Shown: piece by piece, positions 22,459 through 31,200 of the stretch | How the letters are laid out: each line of letters begins with the position of its first letter | Numbering within the stretch: position 1 is the first letter of the stretch | NCBI RefSeq assembly: GCF_003614435.1 | Contig: NZ_CP025546.1 | Location: forward strand, 3,782,001 to 3,846,000 | DNA from: Mycobacterium paragordonae | GTDB taxonomy: Bacteria > Actinomycetota > Actinomycetes > Mycobacteriales > Mycobacteriaceae | Direction: 5' to 3' | Length of the DNA: 64,000 bases | Notes under the pieces: model-generated | The model's input: only the letters and a program-made list of their open reading frames with translations | Databases searched by the model: none | What the model was told of the DNA's origin: nothing | Made by a program: the position numbers and the translations under genes

Positions 22459-22979
22459 CCCGGACGCGGTGGGCCGGCTCGGTTGCCCTGGCTTTGGTCA
22501 CGGTCTTGGTCGGGATCGCACCCGGCCGGGCCGGCGCCGAGCAGTTCACCGAAGCCGAGCAGCAGGTCATCGCCCTGCTGCCGCCGGGATATACCGCCGC
22601 TTCCTGCACCCGGGCAGACAATGCCTTTCCCGCCGCGCTCGCGAGTCTGGACTGCACGGATGACATGCACACCGATACGCCGGATTACGCGCGTTTCACC
22701 CACTACGACTCGATGGACGCATTGACGGCGGACTTCTACGTGAGCGCCGCGGGCATGTCGCTATCACCGTGTCCGGACGGGAACGCATCGCCCGGCACCT
22801 GGAATTACGGACCTCACCTGACCAACCCCGGCGGCAAGATTGCGTGCGGCACCGTGGACGACCAGACCGTTATCGCATGGACCCGCGACTCCCAGCTGTT
22901 GTTGGCAACGGTCAACGGCGGGCCGGACCTGGGCGAGCTGTATCAGTGGTGGCAGCGCTACGGCGCCGCTACGGGTTAA
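22455..22979 (+). CDS. Secreted mycobacterial protein of unknown function
   Basis: The 174-residue protein begins with a clear Sec signal peptide (MTRTRWAGS, a hydrophobic core to about residue 22, then an AGA cleavage region near 28). The mature part has four cysteines (CTR, LDCTD, SPCPD, KIACG), probably making disulfides, and a Trp/Tyr-rich C-terminus. It resembles small extracellular sensor-like proteins common in mycobacteria, but I do not recognise a named family. The start is ATG 22455, overlapping the hydrolase stop. Its stop interlocks with the convergent PfpI gene by four bases (TTAA). In M. tuberculosis this place holds rpsR2-rpsN2-rpmG1-rpmB2, which are not seen here. Confidence 0.75.
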   Translation: MTRTRWAGSVALALVTVLVGIAPGRAGAEQFTEAEQQVIALLPPGYTAASCTRADNAFPAALASLDCTDDMHTDTPDYARFTHYDSMDALTADFYVSAAGMSLSPCPDGNASPGTWNYGPHLTNPGGKIACGTVDDQTVIAWTRDSQLLLATVNGGPDLGELYQWWQRYGAATG

Positions 22980-23839
22980 GTCGAGGCTTTGAGCTTGGCC
23001 GACAGGGCCCGCGCGAAGGTGTGCGTGTCGCCGGGCCAGCGGGCTGACAGATAGTTGCCGTCGTCGACGACGAATGCCGGCCTGGAATCGGTTGCGGTGT
23101 CGCGGACCAAACCGGAGCTCTTCAGCCACCAACGCGGTGAGCCGCGTTCGACATCGCGGAAGTCACCGGTCTTTTCGAGCGCGCGGGTGACCTCTGCCTG
23201 CACCGACATATAGCCGGCGCCTTGGCCGGGTTGCTCGGTGTAGGTGCGGTAATAGTCGCGGTCCCACAGCCGGGTGCGTCGGGTGAGCTGCCAGGCGGTG
23301 CGCTCCATCGTCCACGTCAGCGCCGTGGTCTTGCGTCCGTACAGCACCGAACGCCCGGTGTCGGGATCGACGCTGCGGGCGGCGAGCAGCACGCCGTGGC
23401 AGATCGCGGCCACGATCACCCCGCGCTTGAACGCCTCGGCGACAAGGGCTTGCAGGACGGCGCTGTCGATGTAGCGGCGCATCCCGCGGGCACGATGACC
23501 GCCCGGCAATAACAGCGCGTCAATCGCATCCAGCGTGGCGTGCGCCCAGCTGGTCGGGTGCTGAAACTCTTCGGAGCGCAGCATCTGGTCGTAGGCGTGG
23601 CGAGCGATTTTGTTGGCTCGCAACGCGCGACCGACCACCGACACACCACCGACCAGGGGCAGCCGCGACCAGAGATCAAGCCCGCGCCCGGTGACCATGA
23701 TGTCGTCGGCCACGCCCGGTCTGCCGCTCTCGGTGGCGAAGACCACCCGGTGTCCCGCCGTGGTCAAAACCTGCCAGCTGACCGCGACCTCAGTCGGGTC
23801 GAAGTCGCGGTCCGGGATGGGGACCAGGATCGTGCTCAC
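22976..23839 (-). CDS. DJ-1/PfpI-family protein (class I glutamine amidotransferase-like)
   Basis: The 287-residue protein has the PfpI fold signature: LLLPGGHRARGM at about 109-120 and the nucleophile elbow AAICHGVLLAA with Cys near 145. Family members act as glyoxalases, chaperones or amidases; none of these can be chosen from sequence. The central insert LTRRTRLWDRDYYRTYTEQ is longer than in minimal PfpI proteins. It lies seven bases from the stop-proximal side of the F420-type gene downstream of its own start and is on the same strand. The stop overlaps the convergent secreted-protein gene by four bases. Confidence 0.8.
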   Translation of the reverse strand: MSTILVPIPDRDFDPTEVAVSWQVLTTAGHRVVFATESGRPGVADDIMVTGRGLDLWSRLPLVGGVSVVGRALRANKIARHAYDQMLRSEEFQHPTSWAHATLDAIDALLLPGGHRARGMRRYIDSAVLQALVAEAFKRGVIVAAICHGVLLAARSVDPDTGRSVLYGRKTTALTWTMERTAWQLTRRTRLWDRDYYRTYTEQPGQGAGYMSVQAEVTRALEKTGDFRDVERGSPRWWLKSSGLVRDTATDSRPAFVVDDGNYLSARWPGDTHTFARALSAKLKAST

Positions 23840-23845
23840 GGATTG

Positions 23846-24235
23846 CTAGGGCACTCGCAGCTCGAGGCCCACGTTGTTTTCCATGCCGCCGCGTAGCCTG
23901 CTGAACAGGTTGAAGACCTTGCCGATGATGCCGTAGCGCTGACCGATCGCGTCGTAGACGACCTTGGTCTGCGATTTGTCGAGTATGGCCGCGGTCCCGT
24001 CGACAGATTCGCTCTTGGGGCGGCCGCGCATGTCACAGATGGCCAGTTGCACGTGCGGCGTGTTGCGAATTCGCTTGACCTTCCACGACTTTCCTTCGGT
24101 GATAACCAGGAGTCGGTCGCCGCGGTCCTTATCCAATGCCGCCCACACGGGGACCGGCTTGGGCCGGCCGTCTTTGGTGAACGTAGTGAGCAGGATGTAT
24201 TGCGCTTTGGCCAGGTCGGCGAAGGTGGGTGTCAC
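23846..24235 (-). CDS. F420-dependent PPOX-class split-barrel protein (Rv2061c-like)
   Basis: The 129-residue protein has the pyridoxamine-5'-phosphate-oxidase-like split barrel: ILLTTFTKDGRPKPVPVWAA near the N-terminus, then the ITEGKSWKVKRIRNTPHVQL segment of mycobacterial F420-binding members. Such proteins use the deazaflavin F420 for reductions in the cytoplasm; the substrate is unknown. The start is ATG 24235. It is divergent from the DUF1214 operon across a 170-base gap that holds a perfect inverted repeat, a promoter and an operator-like site. Confidence 0.85.
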   Translation of the reverse strand: MTPTFADLAKAQYILLTTFTKDGRPKPVPVWAALDKDRGDRLLVITEGKSWKVKRIRNTPHVQLAICDMRGRPKSESVDGTAAILDKSQTKVVYDAIGQRYGIIGKVFNLFSRLRGGMENNVGLELRVP

Positions 24236-24262
24236 GGTGTCAATTTACCTGGCGGTCGCCTG

Positions 24263-24322
24263 GCGAGCAGACGCGAAATCGCACTCGGAGGGCCTTCCGG
24301 GTGCGATTTCGCGTCTGCTCGC
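24263..24322. repeat. Perfect 22-bp inverted repeat with 16-base loop
   Basis: The arm at 24263-24284 begins GCGAGCAGACGCG and its exact complement lies at 24301-24322, with a 16-base GC-rich loop. It sits between two divergent genes, so it is not a simple terminator of either. The first 13 bases recur at 28203-28215 beside the cobN stop. Motifs of this kind are, from memory, widespread in mycobacterial intergenic DNA. Confidence 0.85.
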
Positions 24323-24333
24323 GGGATCGGCCG

Positions 24334-24363
24334 TTGACAGCCGCTTGGGCGGACTGCGATAGT
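24334..24363 (+). promoter_or_regulatory. SigA-type promoter of the DUF1214-sulfotransferase-TetR-SDR operon
   Basis: A perfect -35 hexamer TTGACA (24334-24339), an 18-base spacer and the -10-like GATAGT (24358-24363) would start transcription near 24370. That is at the left edge of the operator-like repeat and about 36 bases before the first start codon. Confidence 0.55.
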
Positions 24364-24367
24364 CGCG

Positions 24368-24394
24368 TTAAGTGAAAACAATATTTTCATTTAA
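24368..24394. promoter_or_regulatory. Operator-like inverted repeat, probable TetR binding site
   Basis: Left arm TTAAGTGAAAA (24368-24378), centre CAATA, right arm TTTTCATTTAA (24384-24394). The arms are complementary at 10 of 11 positions. It is very AT-rich in GC-rich DNA and lies at the predicted transcription start, just before the AAGGAG ribosome site. The operon it precedes encodes a TetR regulator (26737-27375), so autoregulation is the simplest reading. Confidence 0.6.
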
Positions 24395-24405
24395 GGAGTG
24401 GTTCG

Positions 24406-25608
24406 GTGGCGTGGTTGCCGTTTTCCATCGCAGAGGCGGCATCGTCAGAAAACGGCGACACCCGGGGCCTGGGGCAGGCCTGGTCGTATCTGTTGGACCG
24501 GCTCGGCACCGCCGCCGACAAGGTGCAGTCCGATGCCGCGAACCGGAATCGGGCTGATCTCACCGCCGGCATGCGGCATCTGCTGGTTCTGCTCACCGCC
24601 GGGATCGACGAAGTGCTGCGGTTCGACCCGGATCCGGTGCTGCGGGTACAGCGCACCAGCACCGATGACGTACTGACCTGGGGCATGGAGTGCCCGGACT
24701 GCATCTATACCCGGGCGGTCCTGCGTGGCGGCGAAAGTTACCGGGTGTCCGGGAACCGCGGCACCGCCCGCTACGTGGGCCTGCAGACCATGAATGGCAT
24801 TGCGTCGACCGCGAACACGTTGGTCGACGAACTGGACGCCGATGCCGACGGCAATTTCGAGGTGGTGCTGTCGGCTGAGGAGCGGCCCGGAAACTGGATG
24901 CGCATCGAGGGCGACCATCCCACCTTCACGGTGCGGCACTTCTTTTACGACTGGGACAGCGAGGTGGCCTCGTCGCTGCGGATCGAGCGGCTTGGTGAGC
25001 CGGTCGCGGCTCACGGCGGCCCGGTTGATGCGCAAGGCGCACTGTCGCGGCAGGTGGTGGCGCTCGGCGACTTCGTGACCGAGAACCTGGCGTTCTTTCT
25101 GCAGTTCGGCGCGGCGGCGCCGGTGAACGGATTCCTGCCGCCCATCGACCGCAGCGACATGGGGGCGGCCGCGGAGAACCGGCCGGTGATCGGGCGGTGG
25201 GAACTGCAACCGGGCGAGGCGCTGATCGTGGAAGTCGAACCGCCCGAAGGCATTTACTGGAGCTTCTCGATCGGCAACCCGTGGTGGGAGACCATTCACT
25301 ACGGCCGGCACCAGTCGAGTCTGAACGCTTATCAGGCGGCGGTGGATTCCGACGGCCGCGTCCGGGTGGTGCTGTGCGCCGAGGACCCGGGGGTGTTCAA
25401 CTGGCTGGACACCGCGGGACACAGCAACGGCCCGATCATTCTGCGCTGCGTGCGGACCGAGACGGCGCCGACGCCGACGACTCGCGTCGTGCCGGTCGGC
25501 GAGGTGCTGGCGGCGCTGCCACCGGACACCGCGACAGTGACCATCGAACAGCGGGCAGCCGTGCTGGCGGCGCGGCGAACCGCCGTACTGGAGAGGTTCG
25601 GACGGTGA
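24406..25608 (+). CDS. DUF1214 domain-containing protein
   Basis: The 400-residue protein starts at GTG 24406, with AAGGAG seven bases upstream. The C-terminal third has the DUF1214 pattern (WELQPGEALIVEVEPPEG, then WSFSIGNPWWETIHYGRHQ and VRVVLCAEDPG). The N-terminal part has SGNRGTARYVGLQTMNG. No catalytic residues are known for the family, and no signal peptide is evident. It is the first gene of an operon with a sulfotransferase, a TetR regulator and an SDR; the set suggests modification or breakdown of a lipid-like small molecule, which is inference. Confidence 0.8.
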   Translation: MAWLPFSIAEAASSENGDTRGLGQAWSYLLDRLGTAADKVQSDAANRNRADLTAGMRHLLVLLTAGIDEVLRFDPDPVLRVQRTSTDDVLTWGMECPDCIYTRAVLRGGESYRVSGNRGTARYVGLQTMNGIASTANTLVDELDADADGNFEVVLSAEERPGNWMRIEGDHPTFTVRHFFYDWDSEVASSLRIERLGEPVAAHGGPVDAQGALSRQVVALGDFVTENLAFFLQFGAAAPVNGFLPPIDRSDMGAAAENRPVIGRWELQPGEALIVEVEPPEGIYWSFSIGNPWWETIHYGRHQSSLNAYQAAVDSDGRVRVVLCAEDPGVFNWLDTAGHSNGPIILRCVRTETAPTPTTRVVPVGEVLAALPPDTATVTIEQRAAVLAARRTAVLERFGR

Positions 25609-26750
25609 CGTTCAACGCGGACGAATTGGAAGACGGCGCCCGCGCCGCAACGGGTTTGGAAGATTTCGGCTCGCCTTACTACCGGGAGGGCCTGGAACGC
25701 ATCGTCGAGGCGCTGAACGCCGAGGCCGATCTCAACGAGATCGGTCGCGTCATTCAGCACGCGACCATCAGCAACGCCTTGATCCAGCGCCTCAAGGTCG
25801 AGGACACCTACGCACAGCATCCCGAAATCGACGAGCAGGTGGTCGGCGGACCGGTGTTCGTGATCGGATTGCCCCGCACCGGCACCACCGCGCTGAGCCA
25901 ACTGGTGGCGGCCGATCCGCAGTTCCGCTCGTTGCGGATGTGGGAATCCCAAGCTCCTACTCCGCCGCCGGAATCCGCTACGCAGCATGATGATCCGCGC
26001 ATCGCGCAGGCCGAGGCGGGACTCAAGATGCTCGACGACATGTTCCCGTTGATGAAGACGCTCTACAACTCCGAAGCCACAGCGCCCACCGAATGCCAGG
26101 ACCTGATGGGGATGAGTTTTCGGACCTTCCATTTCGACGGTGCCGTACGCGCGCCGGCCTACCTGGCGTGGCTGATGGACTGTGACATGGGCGAGACGTA
26201 TGTCTTTCACCGTCGGGTGCTAAAGCTGCTGCAGTGGCATTGCCCGCCGAACCTGTGGCACCTCAAGACGCCGGTGCACATGTTCGCCCTTGACGCGCTG
26301 GTCGAGGCGTATCCGAACGCGAAATTCCTTTGGAGTCATCGCGATCCGGCGAAGGTGATGGGTTCGGTGTGCAGCCTGATCCACTACGTCCGCAGTTGGA
26401 GCAGCGACCGCGACGACGCCCATGAACTCGGCACGGAGCAGGTCGACAGCTGGGCCGAAGCCGTGCGCCGCGCGATGGATTTCCGCCGGCGGGTGGGCGA
26501 TGACAGATTCGCCGACGTCTCATTCTCCGACCTGCAGACGGACCCGGTCACCACCGTGCAAAACAGCTACCAGTCACTGGGTTTGACGTTCACCGACGCT
26601 TCGCCGGCGGCAGTGCAGCAGTGGGCCCAGGGACACCGGCCGGGCTCGCGCGGCGCCCACGACTACGACCTGACCGATTACGGCCTGACTCCCGAAGGCG
26701 TGCGGGAGCGGTTCGCGGACTATCTCGCCACCTACGATGCCACCGGCTGA
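25605..26750 (+). CDS. Sulfotransferase family protein
   Basis: The 381-residue protein has the 5' PAPS-binding loop as FVIGLPRTGTTALSQL (about 85-100) and the 3'-phosphate motif region FLWSHRDPAKVMGS (about 240-253), with LKTPVHMFALDAL between. Predicted to transfer sulfate from PAPS to a hydroxyl of a small molecule or lipid. The GTG at 25605 overlaps the DUF1214 stop (GTGA); a longer in-frame opening back to 25197 was rejected as antisense-like sequence inside the previous gene. Similar genes are multicopy in mycobacteria and the acceptor is unknown. Confidence 0.85.
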   Translation: MTFNADELEDGARAATGLEDFGSPYYREGLERIVEALNAEADLNEIGRVIQHATISNALIQRLKVEDTYAQHPEIDEQVVGGPVFVIGLPRTGTTALSQLVAADPQFRSLRMWESQAPTPPPESATQHDDPRIAQAEAGLKMLDDMFPLMKTLYNSEATAPTECQDLMGMSFRTFHFDGAVRAPAYLAWLMDCDMGETYVFHRRVLKLLQWHCPPNLWHLKTPVHMFALDALVEAYPNAKFLWSHRDPAKVMGSVCSLIHYVRSWSSDRDDAHELGTEQVDSWAEAVRRAMDFRRRVGDDRFADVSFSDLQTDPVTTVQNSYQSLGLTFTDASPAAVQQWAQGHRPGSRGAHDYDLTDYGLTPEGVRERFADYLATYDATG

Positions 26751-27375
26751 TCAGACGACGGCCGCGAGAACGCGGCGGCGGGACAAGCTGGCCCCTGACC
26801 CGGATATGCGTCGCGCAATCCTGGCCGCCGCGTCGACCGCGTTACGGGAGGACGGCGTGGGGGGCATCAGCATCGCCGCGGTGCTGCACCGAGCCGGATT
26901 GAGCACCCGCGCCTTCTACCGGCATTTCGGCTCCAAGGACGAACTGGTGGCCGCGGTGTTCCTGGACTCGGCGCGGGCCGAGGCGCAGCGATTGCGGGAC
27001 CGAATGGGTTCTGCCGCAACGGAAATCGATGCGGTGCGGGCATGGGTCGACGGACGCCTGGACCTGGCGTTCGATGATACGGTGCGTACCGACCTCAGGC
27101 GCCTGTCGTTGGAGGCCCAGGCCCAGACATCGGGCGCACCGCACCTCATTCAATCCGCCTACGCCGAGATGCTGCTACCGCTGCGCGAGGTGATCGAAAG
27201 CGGGCTGCGGCGCGGGATGTTTCGCGGCGTGGAACCGGACTCCGGCGCACAGTTCATCCACGGCGTGGTGTGGGCGGGTATCGACCGGCACTGGACAGCC
27301 GGTGACTGTGAGCCCGGCGACCTCCGCGATCGCATTGTCCGGTTCTGTTTGCGCGGCTTGGGTGTGGACCTTTAA
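26737..27375 (+). CDS. TetR-family transcriptional regulator
   Basis: The 212-residue protein has an N-terminal helix-turn-helix with SIAAVLHRAGLSTRAFYRHF (about 45-64) followed by GSKDELVAAVF, the TetR signature. The C-terminal ligand domain is helical and ends LRGLGVDL. It overlaps the sulfotransferase gene by 14 bases. It is likely to bind the inverted repeat at 24368-24394 and control its own operon; the ligand is unknown. Confidence 0.9.
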   Translation: MPPADQTTAARTRRRDKLAPDPDMRRAILAAASTALREDGVGGISIAAVLHRAGLSTRAFYRHFGSKDELVAAVFLDSARAEAQRLRDRMGSAATEIDAVRAWVDGRLDLAFDDTVRTDLRRLSLEAQAQTSGAPHLIQSAYAEMLLPLREVIESGLRRGMFRGVEPDSGAQFIHGVVWAGIDRHWTAGDCEPGDLRDRIVRFCLRGLGVDL

Positions 27376-27388
27376 CGAAGGAGGCGTT

Positions 27389-28192
27389 ATGGATCTGGGT
27401 TTTGCCGGATCGACCGCGGTGGTCACCGGCGGCAGTAAAGGTATGGGGCTGGCGATCGCCGAGACGCTGGCGGCCGAGGGCGCCCGGGTGGCGGTGATGG
27501 CCCGCGGTCAGCAGGCGCTCGACGCGGCCGTGGCGTCGTTAAAGTCAGCCGGCGCGCCGGAGGCGGTGGGGATCAGCGTGGATATGGCCGACGCCGACTC
27601 GATCGCCGCCGGCTTCGACGAAGTCGCCGAGCGCTGGGGACGACTGAACTGCGTGGTACACACCATCGGGCCGGCTGACGGTTATTTCGAGCAGATGGAC
27701 GACGCCGACTGGGACGCGACGTTTGCGCTCGGAACGATGTCGGCGGTGCGATCGATCCGTGCGGCGCTGCCGCTGCTGCGGTCTGCTGACTGGGCCCGGA
27801 TCGTCACCCTGGCAGCGCACTCCATTCAACGGCAGAGCCCGCGGCTGGTCGCGTACACCGCGTCGAAGGCAGCGCTGGCCAGTATCACCAAGAACTTGTC
27901 GAAAAGCCTTGCCAAGGATGGCATTCTGGTGAACTGCGTGTGCCCGGGGACGATTGTGACGGCCAGCTTCACCGAGAACCTCAAGGATATTCTGGCCGCC
28001 GACGGTCTCGATGCGACCAACCCGTGGGACGTGATGACCTGGATCGACAACAACTTCCATCAACCCTGCGACCTCGGTCGCGCGGGGCTGCCCGAGGAGA
28101 TCGCCTCAATCACCGCCTATCTGGCGTCGCGGCGTAACGGGTATGTCACCGGGGCGACGGTGAACGTGGACGGCGGCTCCGACTTCGTGTGA
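27389..28192 (+). CDS. Short-chain dehydrogenase/reductase
   Basis: The 267-residue classical SDR has TGGSKGMGLA cofactor motif (13-22), catalytic Tyr and Lys in YTASKAAL, a Ser in AHSIQ upstream and the C-terminal VTGATVNVDGGSDFV. It uses NAD(P) to oxidise or reduce an unknown alcohol or ketone. The start at 27389 has GAAGGAGG five bases upstream; it lies 13 bases after tetR and is the last gene of the operon. It is convergent with cobN. Confidence 0.9.
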   Translation: MDLGFAGSTAVVTGGSKGMGLAIAETLAAEGARVAVMARGQQALDAAVASLKSAGAPEAVGISVDMADADSIAAGFDEVAERWGRLNCVVHTIGPADGYFEQMDDADWDATFALGTMSAVRSIRAALPLLRSADWARIVTLAAHSIQRQSPRLVAYTASKAALASITKNLSKSLAKDGILVNCVCPGTIVTASFTENLKDILAADGLDATNPWDVMTWIDNNFHQPCDLGRAGLPEEIASITAYLASRRNGYVTGATVNVDGGSDFV

Positions 28193-28202
28193 CTTTCCCT
28201 GC

Positions 28203-28215
28203 GCGAGCAGACGCG
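28203..28215. repeat. Second copy of the 13-bp GCGAGCAGACGCG motif
   Basis: The same 13 bases begin the arm of the inverted repeat at 24263. Here they lie between the convergent SDR and cobN genes, next to the 10-base palindrome GGGTTAACCC that contains the cobN stop. Possibly a remnant of the same intergenic element. Confidence 0.6.
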
Positions 28216-28217
28216 GG

Positions 28218-31200
28218 TTAACCCTCGAGGTCGCCTTCGGTTTCCAGCAGTGCCTGCCGGAGCCCGTCGAGGGTGTCGGGTTGCGGTTCGGCCCACATGC
28301 CCCGGCCGGCGGCTTCCAACAGTCGCTCCGCCATGCCGTGCAGCGCCCACGGATTGGACTCGTTCATGAACTTCCGGTTCTCCGGGTCCAGCACATACCG
28401 CTCGCTGAGTTGCTCGTACATCCAGTCGGCCATCACCCCGGCCGTCGCGTCGTAGCCGAACAGATAGTCCACGGTGGCGGCCATTTCAAACGCGCCCTTG
28501 TAGCCGTGCCGCCGCATGGCGGACATCCAGCGCGGATTGACCACGCGGGCCCGGAACACGCGGGTGGTCTCCTCCGACAGTGTTCGGGTGCGGATGGCGT
28601 CGGGCCGGGTGTTGTCGCCGATGTAGGCGGCCGGGGCCTGTCCGGTGAGCGCGCGCACGGTGGCGACCATGCCGCCGTGGTACTGAAAGTAGTCGTCGGA
28701 GTCGGCGATGTCGTGTTCGCGCGTGTCGGTGTTCTTGGCGGCCACCGCGATTCGGCGGTACTGCCGGTTCATGTCGTCGACCGCTTCACGGCCGTCCAGG
28801 TTGCGGCCGTAGGCGAATCCGCCCCAGGCGGTGTACACCTGCGCCAGATCGGCGTCGTCGCGCCAGTTGCGGCTGTCGATCAGCTGCAGCAGTCCCGCGC
28901 CGTACGTGCCCGGCTTGGACCCGAAAATCCTTGTGGTGGATCGCCGTTGGTCACCGTGCTGGGCGAGATCGGCCTGCGCGTGCGCGCGGACATAATTGTC
29001 CTGATCCGGCTCGTCGAGCGCGGCGACGAGTTGGACCGCGTCATCCAGCATGGTGACGACGTGTGGGAACGCGTCCCGGAAGAACCCGGAAATCCGCACG
29101 GTGACGTCGATCCGGGGCCGGTCCAGCTCGGCCAACGGGATCGCAGCGAGGTCGACGACGCGTCGCGACGCGTCGTCCCACACCGGCCGGACCCCCAGCA
29201 GCGCCAACACTTCGGCGATGTCGTCGCCCGCGGTGCGCATCGCCGAGGTGCCCCACACCGACAGGCCGACCGACTGCGGCCACTGTCCGTGATCGGCGCG
29301 GTAGCGCTGCAGCAGCGAATCAGCCAGCGCCACACCGGCTTCCCAGGCCAGCCGGGACGGCACCGCCTTGGGGTCGACCGAGTAGAAGTTACGGCCGGTG
29401 GGCAGCACATTGACCAGGCCGCGCAACGGTGACCCCGAGGGGCCCGACGGGATGAACCGCCCGTCCAGCGCCCGCAACACCTGTTCGATCTCGGATCCGG
29501 TGCCGGCCAGGCGCGGAACCACCTCGGTAGCCGCGAAGCGCAGCACCGCCGCGACGTCGGCGTTGTCGGTGAGTCGATCGGCCGTCTCCGGGTCCCAGCC
29601 GGATTCCTGCATGGCTGCTATCAGTCCGCGCGCGGCGGCCTCGGTCTGGTCGACGGACGTGCGCTCGTCGGTGCCGTCCTCGGCCAGGCCCAGCGCCTGG
29701 CGCAGGCCCGGCAGCGCATGTGTGCCGCCGAAGAGCTGGCGGGCGCGCAGGATGGCCAGCACCAGATCGAGTTCGCCTTCGCCCGTCGGCTTCTGGCCCA
29801 GAATGTGCAAGCCGTCGCGAATCTGCACATCTTTGATCTCGCAGAGCCAACCGTCGACGTGCAGCAGCATGTCGTCGAAGGTGTCTTCTTCCGGACGTTC
29901 GGTGAGGCCCAGATCGTGGTCCATCTTGGCCGCCCGGATCAGGGTCCAGATCTGTTGGCGGATGGCGGGCAGCTTCGCGGGATCCAGGGCGGCGACGTTG
30001 GCGTGCTCGTCGAGCAGCTGCTCCAGACGGGCGATGTCGCCGTAAGTTTCGGCGCGGGCCATCGGCGGGATGAGGTGGTCGACGAGCACCGCGTGCGCGC
30101 GGCGCTTGGCCTGGGTACCCTCGCCGGGGTCGTTCACCAGGAACGGGTAGATCAACGGCAGGTTGCCGAGCGCGGCGTCGGATCCGCAGGCCGCCGACAT
30201 GCCGAGCGTCTTGCCGGGGAGCCATTCCAGGTTGCCGTGCTTGCCCAGGTGGACGATCGCGTGCGACCCGAAGCCGCCCGGACAGTCTTGGGAAAGCCAG
30301 TGGTAGGCGGCCAGATAGTGGTGACTGGGCGGCAAGTCGGGATCGTGATAGATGGCGACCGGGTTCTCGCCGAATCCGCGCGGCGGCTGCACCATCAGCA
30401 CCAGGTTATCGGATTGTATTGCGGCGATCACGATTTCACCGTCGGGGTCGCTGCTGCGGTCGACGAACAGCTCCCCGGGCGGCGGACCCCAGTGCCGGGT
30501 CACCGCGTCGGTCAGCTCAGCGGGCAGCGTGGCGAACCACTTGCGGTAGTCGGCCGCCGACACCCGGATCGGGTTGGCGGCCAACTGCTCCGAGGTGAGC
30601 CAGTCGGGGTCTTGTCCGCCGCGCTCGATCAGGGCGTGGATCAGCGCGTCGCCGTCGCCGGCTTCGACACCGGGCAGATCCCCCACCTGGTAACCGGCGT
30701 CCCGCATGGCCCGTAACAGGGCGACCGCACTCGCCGGGGTGTCCAGGCCGACGGCGTTGCCGATGCGCGCGTGCTTGGTGGGATATGCCGAGAACACCAG
30801 CGCCACCCGCTTGTCGGCGGGGCCGATACGGCGCAGCAACGCGTGCCGGACCGCCAGGCCCGCAACCCGGTCGCAGCGCTCCGGGTCGGCAACGTAGGAG
30901 ATCAACCCGTCGTCGTCAATCTCCTTGAACGAGAACGGGACTGTGATGATGCGCCCATCGAACTCGGGCACCGCGACCTGAGTGGCGACGTCGAGCGGGC
31001 TCAGGCCGTCGTCATTGTCACTCCATTGCGCCCGGGAACTGGTCAGACACAGCCCCTGCAGGATCGGAACATCCAGCGCCGCAAGGTGTTCGACGTTCCA
31101 GCTGTCATCTTCTCCCCCGGCCGACGCCGCGGCCGGCTTGACTCCGCCGGCGGCCAGCACGGTGACCACCATCGCATCCGCCGCACCGAGAGTGTCCAGC

